A DNA stretch of 64,000 bases, from positions 1 through 64,000 of the forward strand of contig NCSJ02000049.1 of NCBI GenBank assembly GCA_002812745.2, in the 5' to 3' direction. A program made the position numbers and the translations under genes. Below are positions 35,401-49,900 of the stretch, piece by piece; position 1 is the first letter of the stretch; every line of letters starts with the position of its first letter. This DNA is from Scytalidium lignicola (taxonomy: Eukaryota; Ascomycota; Leotiomycetes). The notes below the pieces were generated by a model. It searched no databases and was not told the origin of the DNA. It saw only the letters and a program-made list of their open reading frames with translations.

Positions 35401-35821
35401 GCCTTATCTGGAGGAGCAGATGCTATAATCGCAAGTGTGGACAGACTGTCGATCAGGGTCAGGGAATAATTTCCAAGGACATCATTCAGCTCGACGTTAC
35501 GAGGATTATGTTGGTCTCTAGTCAAAGGCACGCAGGATACCGGTCTCAACTACAATGATCAGAGTCATGCTTTTACAAATCCACGTAACTGTGACCTACC
35601 TCGTCCTCTGGGAATGCGATATGCATATAATTGTCAAAGCCATGGTAGAACATCGACACCGTCTCCTGTCTTAGCTGCGCAATCCTCCCTGGCAGCATAG
35701 CTGTCGCCACTCCCAGCCATGATGCAAATAAAGCAAGCGAAATCCATCTCCATAGCGAAACCGACATTGACTGGCTGCTGTTAGAGGTGCTGAGCCAGCA
35801 TCTCAGCCATCTCAATGGCAT
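32478..35821 (-). CDS. GH47 ER degradation-enhancing mannosidase-like protein (Mnl1/Htm1/EDEM)
   Basis: EDEM/Mnl1 proteins trim mannose from misfolded ER glycoproteins to mark them for ERAD. Exon 1 (35821-35600) encodes a hydrophobic signal (WISLALFASWLG) and the conserved start of GH47 (MFYHGFDNYMHIAFPEDE). A 50-nt intron and one long exon (35549-32478) follow, 1097 aa in all. GH47 fills about residues 45-560, with LRPVSC, VFETVIRGVGGLLSAH, LPYPRVNLRHG-like and ENGQWIGAYSGIGAGADSFFEY signatures. Near the C-terminus is a protease-associated domain (KRGGCTFNEKLANI) interrupted by an acidic Asp/Gly/Glu/Asn-rich stretch. No HDEL retrieval signal is present. The second in-frame ATG at 35767 would place the signal peptide directly at the N-terminus and may be the real start. 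Confidence 0.93.
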
Positions 35822-36400
35822 CACCGATAGTAGACGAAGGTGGAAGGCATGTGAGCAACAAGTTGTCTAACTGCAAGGCTAGTAAACGTTCATAAAGGCG
35901 CGAAATGTTATAAAATAATAAAAATAATAAGGTTACAAAGAAATCTAGCTTATGACATTGCTCCTGGCGACGTTGGATTGGTAATCGTGGTAATGTGGCT
36001 ACTTGGCCACTTGGAATCTGATTATTATCCTAATTATTAGCGTCAGACGTCACGACAGGGAAGTGAATTAAAGTTAAACAATTCCTCGTGCTCCTCTATC
36101 AACTTCACCTCTAACACCTAAAAATCTATGGTCTAATCGAATACCCGATTTTGAAATAATTTTGGCTCATATTTAGCTTGTTGGTCACTAATTTATAGTC
36201 TTCACCTATTGCTAATTTTCCATCTTGGGAGAGTTTGAAACCTTGTGTATTAGGCTTCAAAATCGCTTTGCGGCCGAGGCAAGCACGAAGAGTTCTACCA
36301 GCTCTGCGAATAGGTATCTCATTAATCATCGGAGCTAATTCTAAATAAATATAGCACTTCGCGTCATTAATGTCATTGTAGCTTGGATTATCCCAGATGG
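35822..36400. other. intergenic region with one small open frame
   Basis: It separates the divergent promoter side of the mannosidase-like gene from the Kap120 3' end. A minus-strand frame starting at ATG 36329 and ending at 36126 (67 codons) is open for roughly another 30 codons upstream without an ATG. Its sequence (RAGRTLRACLGRKAILKPN) looks protein-like, but I do not recognise it. Confidence 0.4.
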
Positions 36401-39400
36401 CTATCCAAGACTCCGAAATCCTGCCAGAACATCGCTGTCGACGTTAACAAGCCAATTCCGTTGAAATTCTTCCTCTCCGCCACAGGTAGTAATGAGCTGT
36501 TGAAGCTTGGCCTTTACAAACTCAAGGGCGTGTATTGTGTGCACAGGATCAGAGGAACTATGTAGTCGTTGCCTGACCTCCTCAGGACCTTCGAATTCGT
36601 TAACTTCTGAAGACTGCCAGATTAAGTTGTCTCCTCCGTCATCTCTGCCGCTCATCACTTCCCCAATCACGGACGTCCACATTGCAAAATAGTCCTGTAA
36701 TCTCTCTAGGATGATAGCTGTTAGTGGAGGTGGTAATTCTAGAAATCGAGTAAGAGCAAGGCATGAAAGCTTCTGACGGTCAACATTCGCCATGCTATCA
36801 AAATGGCGAAACCATTCGTTGCTTAGCCATCTCCAAGCGTCGTTTATATCACCAACTGTACCTAAGATGGTGAAAAATACCTGTGGATCTGCTAGAGAAA
36901 TCCGGGCAAGGATAGTAAAGTAGTCTGTCTCAACTACATCATCAAGTTTAGGGTATTTGCGGTTCGGTCCAACCGTTTGGTGCGCTTCCCAAGCGTCTCG
37001 AAGACCTTCGAATATCTTATCAGTAAAGCCGCTTTCATGTAAGTCTTTAGCTATTAGTTCCAGTCCGTCATGGCCTCCTAGTGCTTCGGCTGCGCGAATC
37101 ATGTTCTCGACGATGGATGTCACTAAGCCAGCCAGTTCTCTCTTTGTAACTCCAAGAAGGCTCGTCATATATGATAGTAGCCTTAGTCGAACCGTATCTG
37201 CAAGCATTGCTTCTGGAGCAAGTAAGATATAGGAATCGATGATGTTTAATACTACTCTAAGATTTTCTGAGCCGATCTCGAGTAAAGGAAAGGCGGATTG
37301 TGCCAGCGCCAGAATCTCCGCAGGTGCAGGAGCTGGCGTTTGTGCAAGAATTGTGCACCATAAATCTAGTGCTTCTTCCAGAAGATAGACTTGCATATCG
37401 GAGCCTGGCTCAACCGCACGCTGAATAAGTGGTAGTATCAATGGATAGTATCTCTGTGCCTGTTCTTTCATTGATGTCACTAATGTTGACAAGAGTGTTA
37501 AGATTGCCTGCTTAAGTAGATGCTCCTCTCTAGACGTTTCCCAAAGCCCAGGCAGGATAGACACGATCTGATCTGCAAATGGAGAGATATTCTGTTCTAA
37601 TCGCACAACAATAATTCTAATGGTATCTAAAATGGCCATCTTTGTTTCGGTATTCTCTACCTCCTGAATCAGAGCCATCAAGCGATCAAGAATATTGGTA
37701 GCGTACGGAAGAAATGACTCAGGAGTAAAACTGAAATCATCGACTACTGCTTTAAACTGTCGTCCGGCAGTGACACGAACAACATAGTCATTGGACTCAT
37801 CTTCAGGGTTGAGAAGATGCTGAAATATCTGGTACACCAGAGCTCGATTCGTTTCTGACACTCGAATTGTTATCCATTGCCCGATGAGAATAGCGATTCT
37901 TCGCCTCAGCACTTTGCAACCAGGACCAGTTTGTTGGACGTCATTGACTAATGTTGATGTTAAGAATGCATCGAAATCAAAGCTCTGAAATATAACAGCT
38001 GCCGAGAGACCCATGGCGGTGTAAACAGCGTCTTTGACTACCAACGTGCTCTGACTTGTACCGGTAACAGACTGAAAGAACTGGAGTAGTGGTTGGACAA
38101 GAAGGTGCTTGAAATTTAACACTAAGTCCATAAAGAGCTTTTCTGCACAGGGTCTAACTTCAAACTCCCATGCGTCACCGCCACCTTCTTCTCGGATTTC
38201 CCACTCATCTTCATCTTCCTCCCATTCTTCCAAGTCTACTTGTCTGAAAACGAAGAATTTGGTAACAATAATATTCGCCATCTCAGAAATAAGTTCATCT
38301 GTGAGCAACTGGGTCTTGAGAAATTCGATGGCTTGTTGTTGCTCTGCTTTTATTTCAGGAGATCTATATTTGAATGACTGAGCTGGCGAAAAGACCATCT
38401 TCATACAAGCCCGCAGAAGGGTAAGCCCTTTTAAGCATAGCTTCTCCATGATTGGCCTTTCATGTTTAGTTGTTTCATCCTTCTTTAATGCTTTAGCACT
38501 AAAATCTTGTGTAGCTGAACCATACGAATAACCATATCTTGATACAAGGTCCCAATAAGCCTGTGCTAATATCAAGGAGTTGGGAAGGAGTGCAAAAGCA
38601 GCTGGATGTGTTTGAGACATCTGTACGTGGAGTTTTGAGAACTGAACCAAATGCTTTTCGACTATATCTTTTGCAGGGGATACCAGAATAGGAGGGTCGC
38701 GGCTAATCATTTCTAAAAATTGTCCAAATTGCTCCTGAGAGTGTTGCCACAGCTCTTGGACCTCTTTATCATGGTTAGGATACTCATAACCAACCACGAG
38801 TAATCTTCTAAGAATCTTTATAGCAAACAAGCTGTTCTCCATAGCATCTATAGCGCCACCTTCATCATCACCTTGACCGTTTAGGAATGACAGCCACTGA
38901 GAAGTCTTCTGTCTGTATATTTCATTGAGTAAAAAGACAATTTCGGGAGTGACTGATTTCAAGCTTGTCTGTGATGTCCGTAATCGAGCTGTAGCCAGCT
39001 CCTTCACAATTTGTAATAATACCAGCATTCCCCTTCGGAGATGTAGTTGATTCGAGTCTTTCGCTGCTCGCAATATCTTGATTAAATCCGTAATAACATC
39101 GGGCCATTCTTGAGGATAATCGATACGGACAACCTTGGATATCACAAGAGCGCTCTGTAATGCCATATTTGGTTCAATCTCTCCAATACATCCCTCTAAT
39201 AATTTCGAGCGTATTTCAACCTTTTCTTGTGGTTTGATAGCATTGACTGCTGTTTTTCGCCAGTATTTGTCGATGCCATTCTTGATCTGTATCACTGCGA
39301 GGTACCTAACTTCTGAAGGTAAAGATTTGTCCAGATACACTGCCTATAGAACAACATTAGCATAACTGTTGATATCGTGCCCGAAATTAAGGCATGCATT

Positions 39401-39567
39401 ACCTGAAGGAGAGTGTAATACCCAGCTTGTGTCTCCCAAGTTTGTAGCTGCTTGGTCCCGCTCTGGATGTTTATTTGATTGGACGACCCTGCAGACTGTA
39501 AAGCTAGGTAAACTTGTTGGGGGGTGAGAGGATTGGCCTCCCCAGGTACCTCAACAGCGAAGTTCAT
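36401..39567 (-). CDS. KAP120: karyopherin Kap120 / importin-11 homologue
   Basis: This importin-beta family receptor carries cargo through the nuclear pore under Ran control; yeast Kap120 is linked to 60S subunit maturation and Rpf1 import. Exon 1 (39567-39403) and exon 2 (39343-36401), with a 59-nt intron, give 1035 aa, the expected size. The importin-beta N-terminal domain spans roughly residues 20-100, with VRYLAVIQIKNGIDKYWR. HEAT-repeat helices fill the rest. The acidic segment EEWEEDEDEWEI near residue 425 is typical of this subgroup. The start is the first true ATG in frame; an upstream TTG is ignored. Its promoter is shared with the divergent oxidoreductase. Confidence 0.94.
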
Positions 39568-39837
39568 CTTAAACAAAGCTTTGGCAACCTTTGAGGATTT
39601 TAAGATTTATTCCACACAAACATGAACGTGAACGTGGGGAGGAACCTAAACGCAAGAAAGTTATTCCATAGTAGCGGGTGGCTTTTACTACTTCCACCTC
39701 CCTGTCGGATATACCCACGTCAACAACGTCATCTGTGCTGTATTCACTTGTGGTTCGCAATAATAATTGAAGAATGAAATTACTCGAACACAGTAGTTAT
39801 TGATTTGATTATTAAAAAATATATATCGCCCCAAAAT
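39568..39837. promoter_or_regulatory. shared divergent promoter, Kap120 / oxidoreductase
   Basis: Only 270 bp lie between the two start codons. The right half is AT-rich, with an AAAAAATATATAT stretch just before the oxidoreductase ATG. This is the most compact divergent promoter in the window. Confidence 0.6.
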
Positions 39838-41045
39838 ATGTCTCGGCCTGAGATTAATAAGGCTCTTAGATTTACATCCATTGAAGGAGATTTAGAGCTC
39901 ACAGAGCAAGTGATCGGACCATTGTCGTCGAATGAAATACTGGTTAAAGTGAAAGCAGCCTCAATAAACCCCGTTGATCTTCAATTATGGAGATCTGGGT
40001 TGGTTGGAGTCGTAGCCGGCGATAAGGGCATGGGACGTGATTTTAGTGGGACTGTTGTAGAAGTTGGACGGGAAGTGAAGGGTTGGGCTGCAGGGGACGA
40101 AGTCTTCGGCCTGTTATTTCACATGGTAAGGATACTCTCATCATCTTCCAAAAGATCATTCACAGATCTCCTTAGTTTGGCCAAGGTACTTTCAGCCAGT
40201 ATATAAATGTTAATCCCACTTCGGATCCAATTGCCAAAAGACCTGCATCTTTAGAACCCGTGGCTGCAGCATCGGTTCCGCTTGTTTCGCTCACAGCATT
40301 CGCATGTCTAGACTGGTTACCCCCTTTAACTAGCTCGCAGCGTAAAATAATTGTTAGAGGAGCATCTGGAGGGGCAGGATCATGGGTAGTCCAATGTATG
40401 ATTCCAAGCTACTTTGTATCCAAATCCCGGCTAACAATACTCGAGTGGCTAAAACGGTGTATGATTGTCATGTCACAGCGATATGTTCCACAAGGAATGT
40501 TGAATATGTGAAGAAGCTTGGTGCTGACGAAGTAATTGATTACACCAATGAATCAGTCATTGATTCTCTCCTAGCAAAACGCTCAGGTTCAAAAGAATAT
40601 GATCTGTTGGTAGATTGCGTCGGTGGACCAGAGTTGATCGAAATATATGTAAGTTTAGCTTCTGAAGGGATTTAACAAGATAATAATGATTTAAATCAAG
40701 CCTCAACTCCTACATAACAAAGGAGCTTATGTTACTATTGTCGGAGATAAGACTAATCCAAGATACATTGGCGGTCCAATGACTTATTTTACCCATCCGT
40801 CTCAGATTATCCGATACATCAAGGGCTGGATTTGGGGACCCCGTTATGCATGCATATCGATGTATGAAAAGTCGGAGTGCTTGGAGAAGGTGGCTAGCTT
40901 ATTTGAACGAGGAGAGCTGCAATTCCCAGTCCAGGAGGTAATAAGTGATGCCTTCAACCCGGAAAGTCAGGGTTGGAGAAGAGCTGTCAAATTGATAGAT
41001 AGCCAACGGATTCAAGGCAAGGTTGTTCTTGAAATCCCGCAATAA
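39838..41045 (+). CDS. zinc-independent medium-chain dehydrogenase/reductase (quinone oxidoreductase-like)
   Basis: The product is an NAD(P)H-dependent oxidoreductase of the quinone reductase/RTN4IP1-like group; the substrate cannot be told from the sequence. Four exons (39838-40125, 40176-40395, 40446-40648, 40701-41045) with three introns of 50-52 nt give 351 aa. The N-terminal GroES-like domain contains VKVKAASINPVDLQLWRSG and MGRDFSGTVVEVG. The Rossmann nucleotide site is VRGASGGAGSWVVQLAK, spanning intron 2, followed by LGADEVIDY and YDLLVDCVGGPEL. The catalytic zinc cysteines and structural zinc lobe of alcohol dehydrogenases are absent. The start ATG at 39838 gives the usual N-terminus; the frame upstream has no ATG. 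Confidence 0.92.
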
Positions 41046-42143
41046 TCTGCAGAAATTATCCCACCAGAGAATATGAGATGAATAAGTCAAATTCTAGGTT
41101 AAACGGAGTATGGCGTCAATTGAGAATAGCATGATCTAATCATAATCAAGTAATTACTCTAGACTTTTATTTCGCTTTTTAAAATATGCAGTCTGCCAGC
41201 TGGTTTATTTAAGTGTTGTGGTCACGTAGCAGCTATTAGAAATTGAAAGGAATTAGACAATCAGGTCCTCAGTATCTCTCGGGGTAGAAAGTTATCTTCA
41301 AACTATATAGCGAGCGATCACCAATCTCTTTACGACTAGAATGTCTTAGAATGCAGGACTGGCGTAAAATAATTGGTATGGCATACACCGCGGAGTGAAA
41401 GCATTAGACATTATGTGATATATAAATGTAAAACTCTATATCCGCGGCTGGTGTAGCCAAAATTTCCCCGCAACTCAGAATCTTCCTCGGCCTACCTAAC
41501 TGATTATTGTTCGAATGGGAGGTCTTCAATATCGGTTTCGGTATGACGCAATTAAAAGGCTGGTTGATCGCCTTCCAAGGCTAACCCAGCCTCGCACTAA
41601 CTTCTGACAGCACAATGAAATCTACTGCTGTTTCATGGAAACAATCTATTGGATTGCCTAGCCCAACCCGCTAGAATTAGATAGAGATACTTTCGAAAGC
41701 AAGGCAACCGTTGCCGAGAGAGCTTATTCATGTGGCTGCAGTCACAACATCTAATTTATATGCAAGAAGTTGACTGATGGGAAGTGGCGTGTAGAATAAC
41801 TGAAAAGAACAATTAGTTGGCTTGGTGATATTATACTAGTAATTCACAACATATTTCCGGTTATAGGAGGCTCTCCAACTCTCCACAGCAGCCGCCAGCC
41901 ATTCATGTTAGGACAACAAGATCGCGTACTTCTTAATAGTTGATATTTTTCATTATTTGTTCACGCGGAGAACTAGGTAAGGGTCGTTCCATGGAATTCG
42001 TGCATTTCTGCCAAGGATTCACGATCTCCAGTCGGGAGTAGTCGTTGCTACCAAACAAGGTGCTAGCGGATTAATGTTAAGTATAATATGGGAGCGTTTA
42101 TCTCTCTTTTGCGTTGAATCTTCATTGAAATAGTAATTTAATA
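41046..42143. other. intergenic region
   Basis: It contains the oxidoreductase 3' end and the glucanase promoter. It is AT-rich, and neither strand shows a protein-like frame of note. Confidence 0.6.
42082..42088 (+). promoter_or_regulatory. TATA-like element before the exo-glucanase gene
   Basis: TATAATA lies 62 bp upstream of the ATG at 42144 and is followed by a C/T-rich stretch (TTTATCTCTCTTTTGC). This is a plausible core promoter. Confidence 0.35.
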
Positions 42144-43511
<1,368 letters not shown>

Positions 43512-44555
43512 AGGACGGCCAGCTATGGATAAATTTAGAGAATGGCTAGTGGTTATTTAACATCGGACTTTCGGTGGTGGTGTATTCGGACATGGGAGTT
43601 ATGGACCAACTTATGCATATTGAGGAAATTTGTGAGTGCATTCATCTAGAAGTGTTTGGGAGTTGGGTGCATCTTTGAAGAGGTTGAATTTGTGGTTGGT
43701 TTAATAGTTAATGATAGGTTATCACAAGGTATTTTCTTGTAATAGCAGCCATAGCACTTTGGACGTAATCACGTGATGTGTAATCATTATAAGCATAATT
43801 TGAGCGTTTAAGAAACAAAACAAGGTTAAATTTCCTAGATTAAAGCTGTTGCTAAGACTTTCTTGCCTGAGATACATCTTGAATAATCGAGGGGTCGAGG
43901 AATGGTTGAGGGATAGCTCTCGATGAGAACTCTAGCACTGTACCAATAAACAGTAAGCACAGCTACAATATACACCTCAGTAGCAGTGTATTAATGTTGT
44001 GGAGAAAAACTGGAGATTTAATACCAGGTACTGAATTTTGGGGGCCAATTTTGATTTGCACCTCGTCTTTTGATGCGCGAGGTTGGGAATACGAATAGAC
44101 GAGGGTAGAATTTTGTGCTGGCAAAAGCCGTAGAGGTCCTTTGATCAATGGTCGCTTTCTTTGCTCGTTCATAACGGCGATATTTTGTTTACTGTTGATG
44201 ATACAATAAGTTAAGAGGTTGCTATGCAGGTAGCTGAGGTGATGCTCGGTGTAACCTTGGACACGATGTGTTCTACAGTTGGCAGGGCGTGCAAAGTCAG
44301 CTGCCATGGCAAAAATCCTTCGCTTAGGTTGCCTGCAAGGGTTAAGATCAGTGTATCGAGAGGTTGGCGGCGAGAAAGTTAAAGGCACGAGATTCCTCTT
44401 CCTCAACCCCCGCTTTTCCGTAATCGGTCACGTCAACACCAGAAACGAGCGACACCGGACAGCCATCACCGAGAAAAAGGTTGATAACCGGGCTTATCAA
44501 GGTATTGGGGTTTCAAAAGCACACAACCAATAGCTCCTGCCTCTGGCACACCCGC
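43512..44555. other. intergenic region
   Basis: It contains the glucanase 3' end and the Leu3-like promoter. A minus-strand frame at 43963-44406 (147 codons counted from a non-ATG start) has internal ATGs but no family resemblance, and I do not call it a gene. Confidence 0.5.
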
Positions 44556-46910
44556 ATGGAAGGCGCTCAAGGCGTGGGGATTGGTGGGGCATCGAGTCCT
44601 TCCACTGCTGGGCGACCTGGCACTGGGTATAACAAAAGGAAGAGAAGTGGTGCAGAGTTCGAGAGTAGTCCTGGTACTGCGGGCGAAGGTGAGGAAGATG
44701 AGGGGGAGAAGAAGAGACTTCCTGGGGTGAAAAGAGCTTGCAATGAATGTCGACAGCAGAAGGTGAGTCACCGCGCGAATAGCCTCAAATTTTTTGAAAA
44801 TAGTTACGACGTAATTGGAGACTAGATCAAAGCTTATTTTTGTGTTGCAGTTGCGTTGTGATGTCATTCAAGAACCCTTCACCACCTGTTCGCGGTGTAG
44901 TCGATTGCGGCTGGAGTGCAAGATCGAGTCCAATTTTAAACGTGTTGGGAAGAGAAGTAAACATGCGGAAATGGAAAAGCAGATTGAGCGTCTGCGGCGA
45001 AGTCTATCTCAAGCTCAATCACAAGGTTTTGTTGTGGAGGAGGAGGAAGAGATGGAATCACCTCTTGCCAACGGGCTGTATTCGCAGTCCTTGAAGAATC
45101 AATCTTACATGGGGCCAGAAGAAGCTGTATCATCATTATTGCATCTCAAGCAAGGAGGGTCTTACAATATGCCGCGGTTTACACACGAGATTGAGAATGT
45201 GAGGTTGACAGAAGAAGCCATCAACCATCTGTTCAATGAATTCTTCGTCTATTACCACCCATGGCTCCCATTCCTTAATCCGTCACAACCGCCAGATCAA
45301 TACTTCCAGCAGCATCCCCTATTATTCTGGTCGATCATTTCTGTTGCAGCTCGCCGCTATGCGGTTGATCCTCAACTCTTAACATCCCTCTCCGGACCGC
45401 TTTCAAGACTGCTTTGGACCACAGTTGGAGAAGTACCAAGCAATCACTATGCTATAAAAGCTTTGTGTCTAATATGTACCTGGCCTCTGCCCATCAGTAT
45501 AACATCCACCGATCCCACGCATATCCTCTGTGGAGTTATGATGAAAGCTGCAACTGGTATCGGTCTCCACCGGCCTAACCATGCCCAAGATTTTTCAAGA
45601 GTCGAGGTGGATCTGAATAGAGAACAATTACATGATCGGGTTGTCACCTGGGCAGTCTGTAATATTGTTGCGCAGAGCATAGGGACTGGCTATGGCCAAC
45701 CTGCTTCAACTTTATACGATTGGACCCTAGCAATTAGACCAGGCGATAATGGCCCTTTCACACTTTCTCCTGAACTTGAGGCTCGACTCCAGATTGAACG
45801 ATTCTGCGATAAAGTTTCCAAAGAGATGTACAGCAATGCAAGTGATCCGAGAGGTGTTGCGGGCGATGAACTCAGGCAAATGCTTACCCGCGTATACCGT
45901 CGGGAATTTTCCGAACTGCAGGTTTCAGTCTTATCGCGGCAAGACCTCTCCCCTCTTATCAATCTTCATCTGAAAGCTGCCGGACTCCACCTACGGCTCT
46001 CTGCTTTCTTTGACTCCAGTACAACTCAAGGATACGTGGATGATCTGATGGGCTTATGGCGTGCTGCGGTAGCATTCCTTGATCTAGCACTTGAACTCGA
46101 ATCGTCAACAAATGATGGCAAGATAAGAAATGGAATCCTTCCTTACGCATCAAATTATATTCAACAAATGGTTGTTGCGGGCGGTTTTGTTCTCCTGAAA
46201 CTACTTAACTCTTTCTTTGCTAAGGCCATTGATTTTGAGCGTGGCCGCCAGCTGTTCCACCGCACTATTCAGGCAATCCGCAGTCTGAGCGTAGTCAACA
46301 ATGACCTTTCGTGGAGACTCGCCGAACTTATGGTACAGATGTGGAATGGTTCGAGAGTTGAAGCTCGTAAAAAGAATCAAGCGGCCGATAATGGAAATGC
46401 CAACTCCAATGGAGATTCTAGTATCGTTATCGATGACAGTCTACAGCTCAAAGTCCGCTGTAGGATGAGTATGAGCTTGGTATTCGACTCCACTTGGAGA
46501 TGGAGGGAGGATTACCAAGCTCAAGGCATGGCAAACCTCGAAGGTGCGTTACCATCTCGTATGTATCACTCGGCATTTAAGAATAAGTAACTAATGAGTC
46601 CCACACAGCAGCTATGAAGAATCCAACAAACCCAGATAGCACAACGGAATCTTCGGCTTCTTCTACACATCTTGATAGTACACTCATGCCACCGGCACAC
46701 CAAATACAGAATCAACTGTTAGCCGCCGCAAGGTCGGTCACGCCCAATAATGGCATGGGGAATCATGGTTATAATAACCATGTAGCATATACCGGCAACG
46801 AAAGTAATTATGAAGTGTTTGATCCTTTGAATTGGATGCTGGATGGCTTAGTTGACTTCCCATATTCATATGCCGCTGTTCAGGGACTTGAAGCCAACGG
46901 GTTAAGTTAA
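44556..46910 (+). CDS. Leu3-like Zn2Cys6 transcription factor
   Basis: Leu3-type factors control branched-chain amino-acid and related nitrogen genes; that role is inferred from the DNA-binding domain only. Three exons (44556-44762, 44851-46543, 46609-46910) with introns of 88 and 65 nt give 733 aa. The zinc cluster is split by intron 1: Cys62, 65, 72, 82, 85 and 92, with the nine-residue central loop and the ACNECRQQKLRC sequence characteristic of Leu3. NFKRVGKRSKHAEMEKQIER then forms a basic linker and coiled coil. The middle region carries the fungal transcription factor domain (YHPWLPFL, LLFWSIISVAARRYA, GIGLHRPNHAQDF, VVTWAVCNIVAQS). The C-terminus is Asn/Ser-rich. The acceptor of intron 2 is ambiguous at a CAGCAG, and the first AG keeps the frame. 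Confidence 0.9.
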
Positions 46911-49900
46911 ATGTGTGGATTTGAATGCGTTTACTTGCTGAAGCATCCGGAAATGATTTGTCCATGATACTTATCTTACATTCAGAACAGTCGAGCGGCG
47001 TGGCAGAATAAAAGTCACGGGTGTTTCTGATTTTCCTTTAATATAATAGTATCGCTAACAGTCGTTATCGCAACAGAATAATCCCTATAGTAAATACTAT
47101 ACAGTGCAGGTATGCAGCAGGAGCCTGGGAGAGGGGATAAATTGCTTTTTCTATACTCAAATGTTTTGGCTTCTCTTTTTGGTGTTGGTTTTCTTGTCTA
47201 GGTTAAACAGGCAAGATTGGTTAATGGGCGGCCGGTTTTGTTTTTTGTTCATTTCAAATTTTGTATGTCCTATGATGCTTTGATACCTCGGCTCCGCGTT
47301 GCATGGGTGTTGGGTTTCAAAGGGGTTTCTGGGCATAGAGAATGATAAATTCTGTTTATTTAGGTTGTCCATGTGCTTACCTCTGTGTGTGCATATATGC
47401 TTCACTTCCCCAGCTCTCTTTGTTAATCTAATTTCGGAAGTGCAACCAGTCAAACGTGGATAATTCGGCTAAGGCTAATCTTGATAGATGTTAGTGGGAC
47501 GGATGATTTTTACATTTATTACTAGTGAAATGTGCTTTCGATGTCTTGTCTTCCTTTTAGGATTCAAGTTCGATCTGGAATTACCTCATCTTTATGAATT
47601 CTCACACTATTGTGACCTGTCTGCTTGAATATAGGAATATTTCTGGGCTTCCCTCGCATTCTAAACTCCGTTAATTACCTAGGTATCACCGACGGTCACA
47701 TTCTCTGTCATTTGAAAAAGTCCTGATATCTTTTATATAGTTGATATTGAAAACCAGGAGAGGATTTTTGCAATTGCGCATCTCGCAGGAGCATCCACAT
47801 ATACAACGCAATCCAGATTCCAGGTACGACGGTATCTCTCTACTTCACAGACTGAGAGCTCCAGGATAGGTTTACAAAGTGAAGATATTGGTTTATATAT
47901 ACGAAAATTTGGTATCCCTACTAGATTATTATTGTGGAATAGGATACATGCGAAATTATGTCTGTGAAATAGAATCTACTCACTCTTCTCTATAGATCGA
48001 TTTCTGTAAACTGTTAATAAAGGTAATATTAGCATGCTGGCTTATCACTAGTATTTAAATCTCCAAAATATACCTTTTCAGGTGCAAAATGGGCCTATGG
48101 TTCATTTTGATCAATTGGACCTTCTTCTAGCACTCACGATTCAGTCTGGGAACTGGCTAGATTTTGTTTTGGAAGCTAACTTGATACACTATATCCATTT
48201 GTGTGAATCGGAATAGAAAGTATTACTAAGTTAAATCCATACTTCTAAATAGAATTGCGACAAGTTCGAGATTGTTTCGTACGGAATCCCTCTATTTCTA
48301 CGTAGCCTAGACATAAATAATACCTCGCGCTGCTAGGGCTATCCGCAAATTTTTCTCCAGGAAGGAGCGAATTAGAGATAAACAGTCGATCAATTAGAGC
48401 CAGTTTTTCAGTAGCTTCTCTTCGGTAGCTTCAAACTATTATAACTTCAAGTGCAAGGGCAACAATGCGTTTTACGCATCAAAATTTCATAAGTTATGCA
48501 TATTATATCCTGTCTATCTTCCATTAAAGATATTTAGCAGGGTCTGAACTATATGATTGAACAGAAAGAGAGTATGCCGGATTGACAAATTTTGTAGGAT
48601 TCCAGCTGAGCCCCAATACGAGATATAATTAATCTTACAGAGTACATCTTCACAGATCCTCTCCAATCCGAAGTTTTCATGGTATTTCAAAAGTTAGCTC
48701 GTCACCTAGACTAGTGCTTTAACGGCACAACAAAGTCGAAAACTTCCATGGGATATTAATTATTGTTTGACTGCATCACGGCACAGCGGTGCATGTAATG
48801 TTTTCGACTTACGACGCGACAGGTTCATATGCCAAATTGTTGGAGATAAGGTGTGTTGGTTACTCCAAACTGTGTGCGCGGTTGTGATTCTTTGCAGCCC
48901 ATTGGTCTTGATCAAATCCTCAGCCTTTGATGCCCACCTTCATTAACCAGCTTAGTGGTCGTGAGAGCCGTTGAAGAAATAGATACAATCGACAGCCTAA
49001 ACTGGATACTACGCCACTTGACTGCTGCAAAATCTCGGGGAACGGGCCATTCCTTCGCCTCCCGGGGGGCACAAATTCTGAAGGCGCAGAAAACGGTATG
49101 ATCTGAATTGCATGTAGATCGCAGCATCGAGTTAATTGGATCTAGACCGTTCTCGTATCCCCACAGATATTATTGAAAGCCAAAGAGGAAGTTTCGGATG
49201 TTCACAGTATCGCTACATATGGAACACTCCTAGCTGTACGACCGTAGAGCTTGATCCATCAATAACGTCATCGTCTTCATCGTCATCACTCTCAAACTAA
49301 CGGGAATGTATAAGCGTCTACATAATATTCTGAGCTTACATGTATCCTCAAGATATTACTCATTATATCTCTACGATGGATGGACTCTTTGAAGGCTGGC
49401 CATTCTTGTGTAACCACGGCGGGGCGGGCCAGAATCTAACTCAACAACTTGACAATGCGCGCATGCTAGCAACCAGAGGGGGATGATTAGGGTAGTAGTG
49501 TACATAGATGCAACCTTCCGTTCCAGTAGGATCCGATTTGTTTTGGCTACAGCACCCACCGAGTGTGCTGTGGGGTTGTGGCACAGAACATCTCCAGTCT
49601 CTTTAACGGCTGCGAACTCGAGATATACTTTGTACCGGCTCTACCGTAGTGCACTCTTAGTTGCCAAAACTTGAGCCTGAGCGATCCTTGTCAGTTGTCG
49701 GTAGCAGCGCCATGGCCCCTGAACGTCCCCTTCGTCCAGGCCTTGTGCACAACTCGTAAATGCAACTCATACCACCCAGCATTGGTGTACCCATATCTTA
49801 TTCCATCGGCTAGCGCGGGTTTCCAGAACCCCAACTCTCACAGTCATCCTAGAAACGGAAAGACTTTGGTTCTTAAAGGGATTCGAGGCTTGAATTTTTT

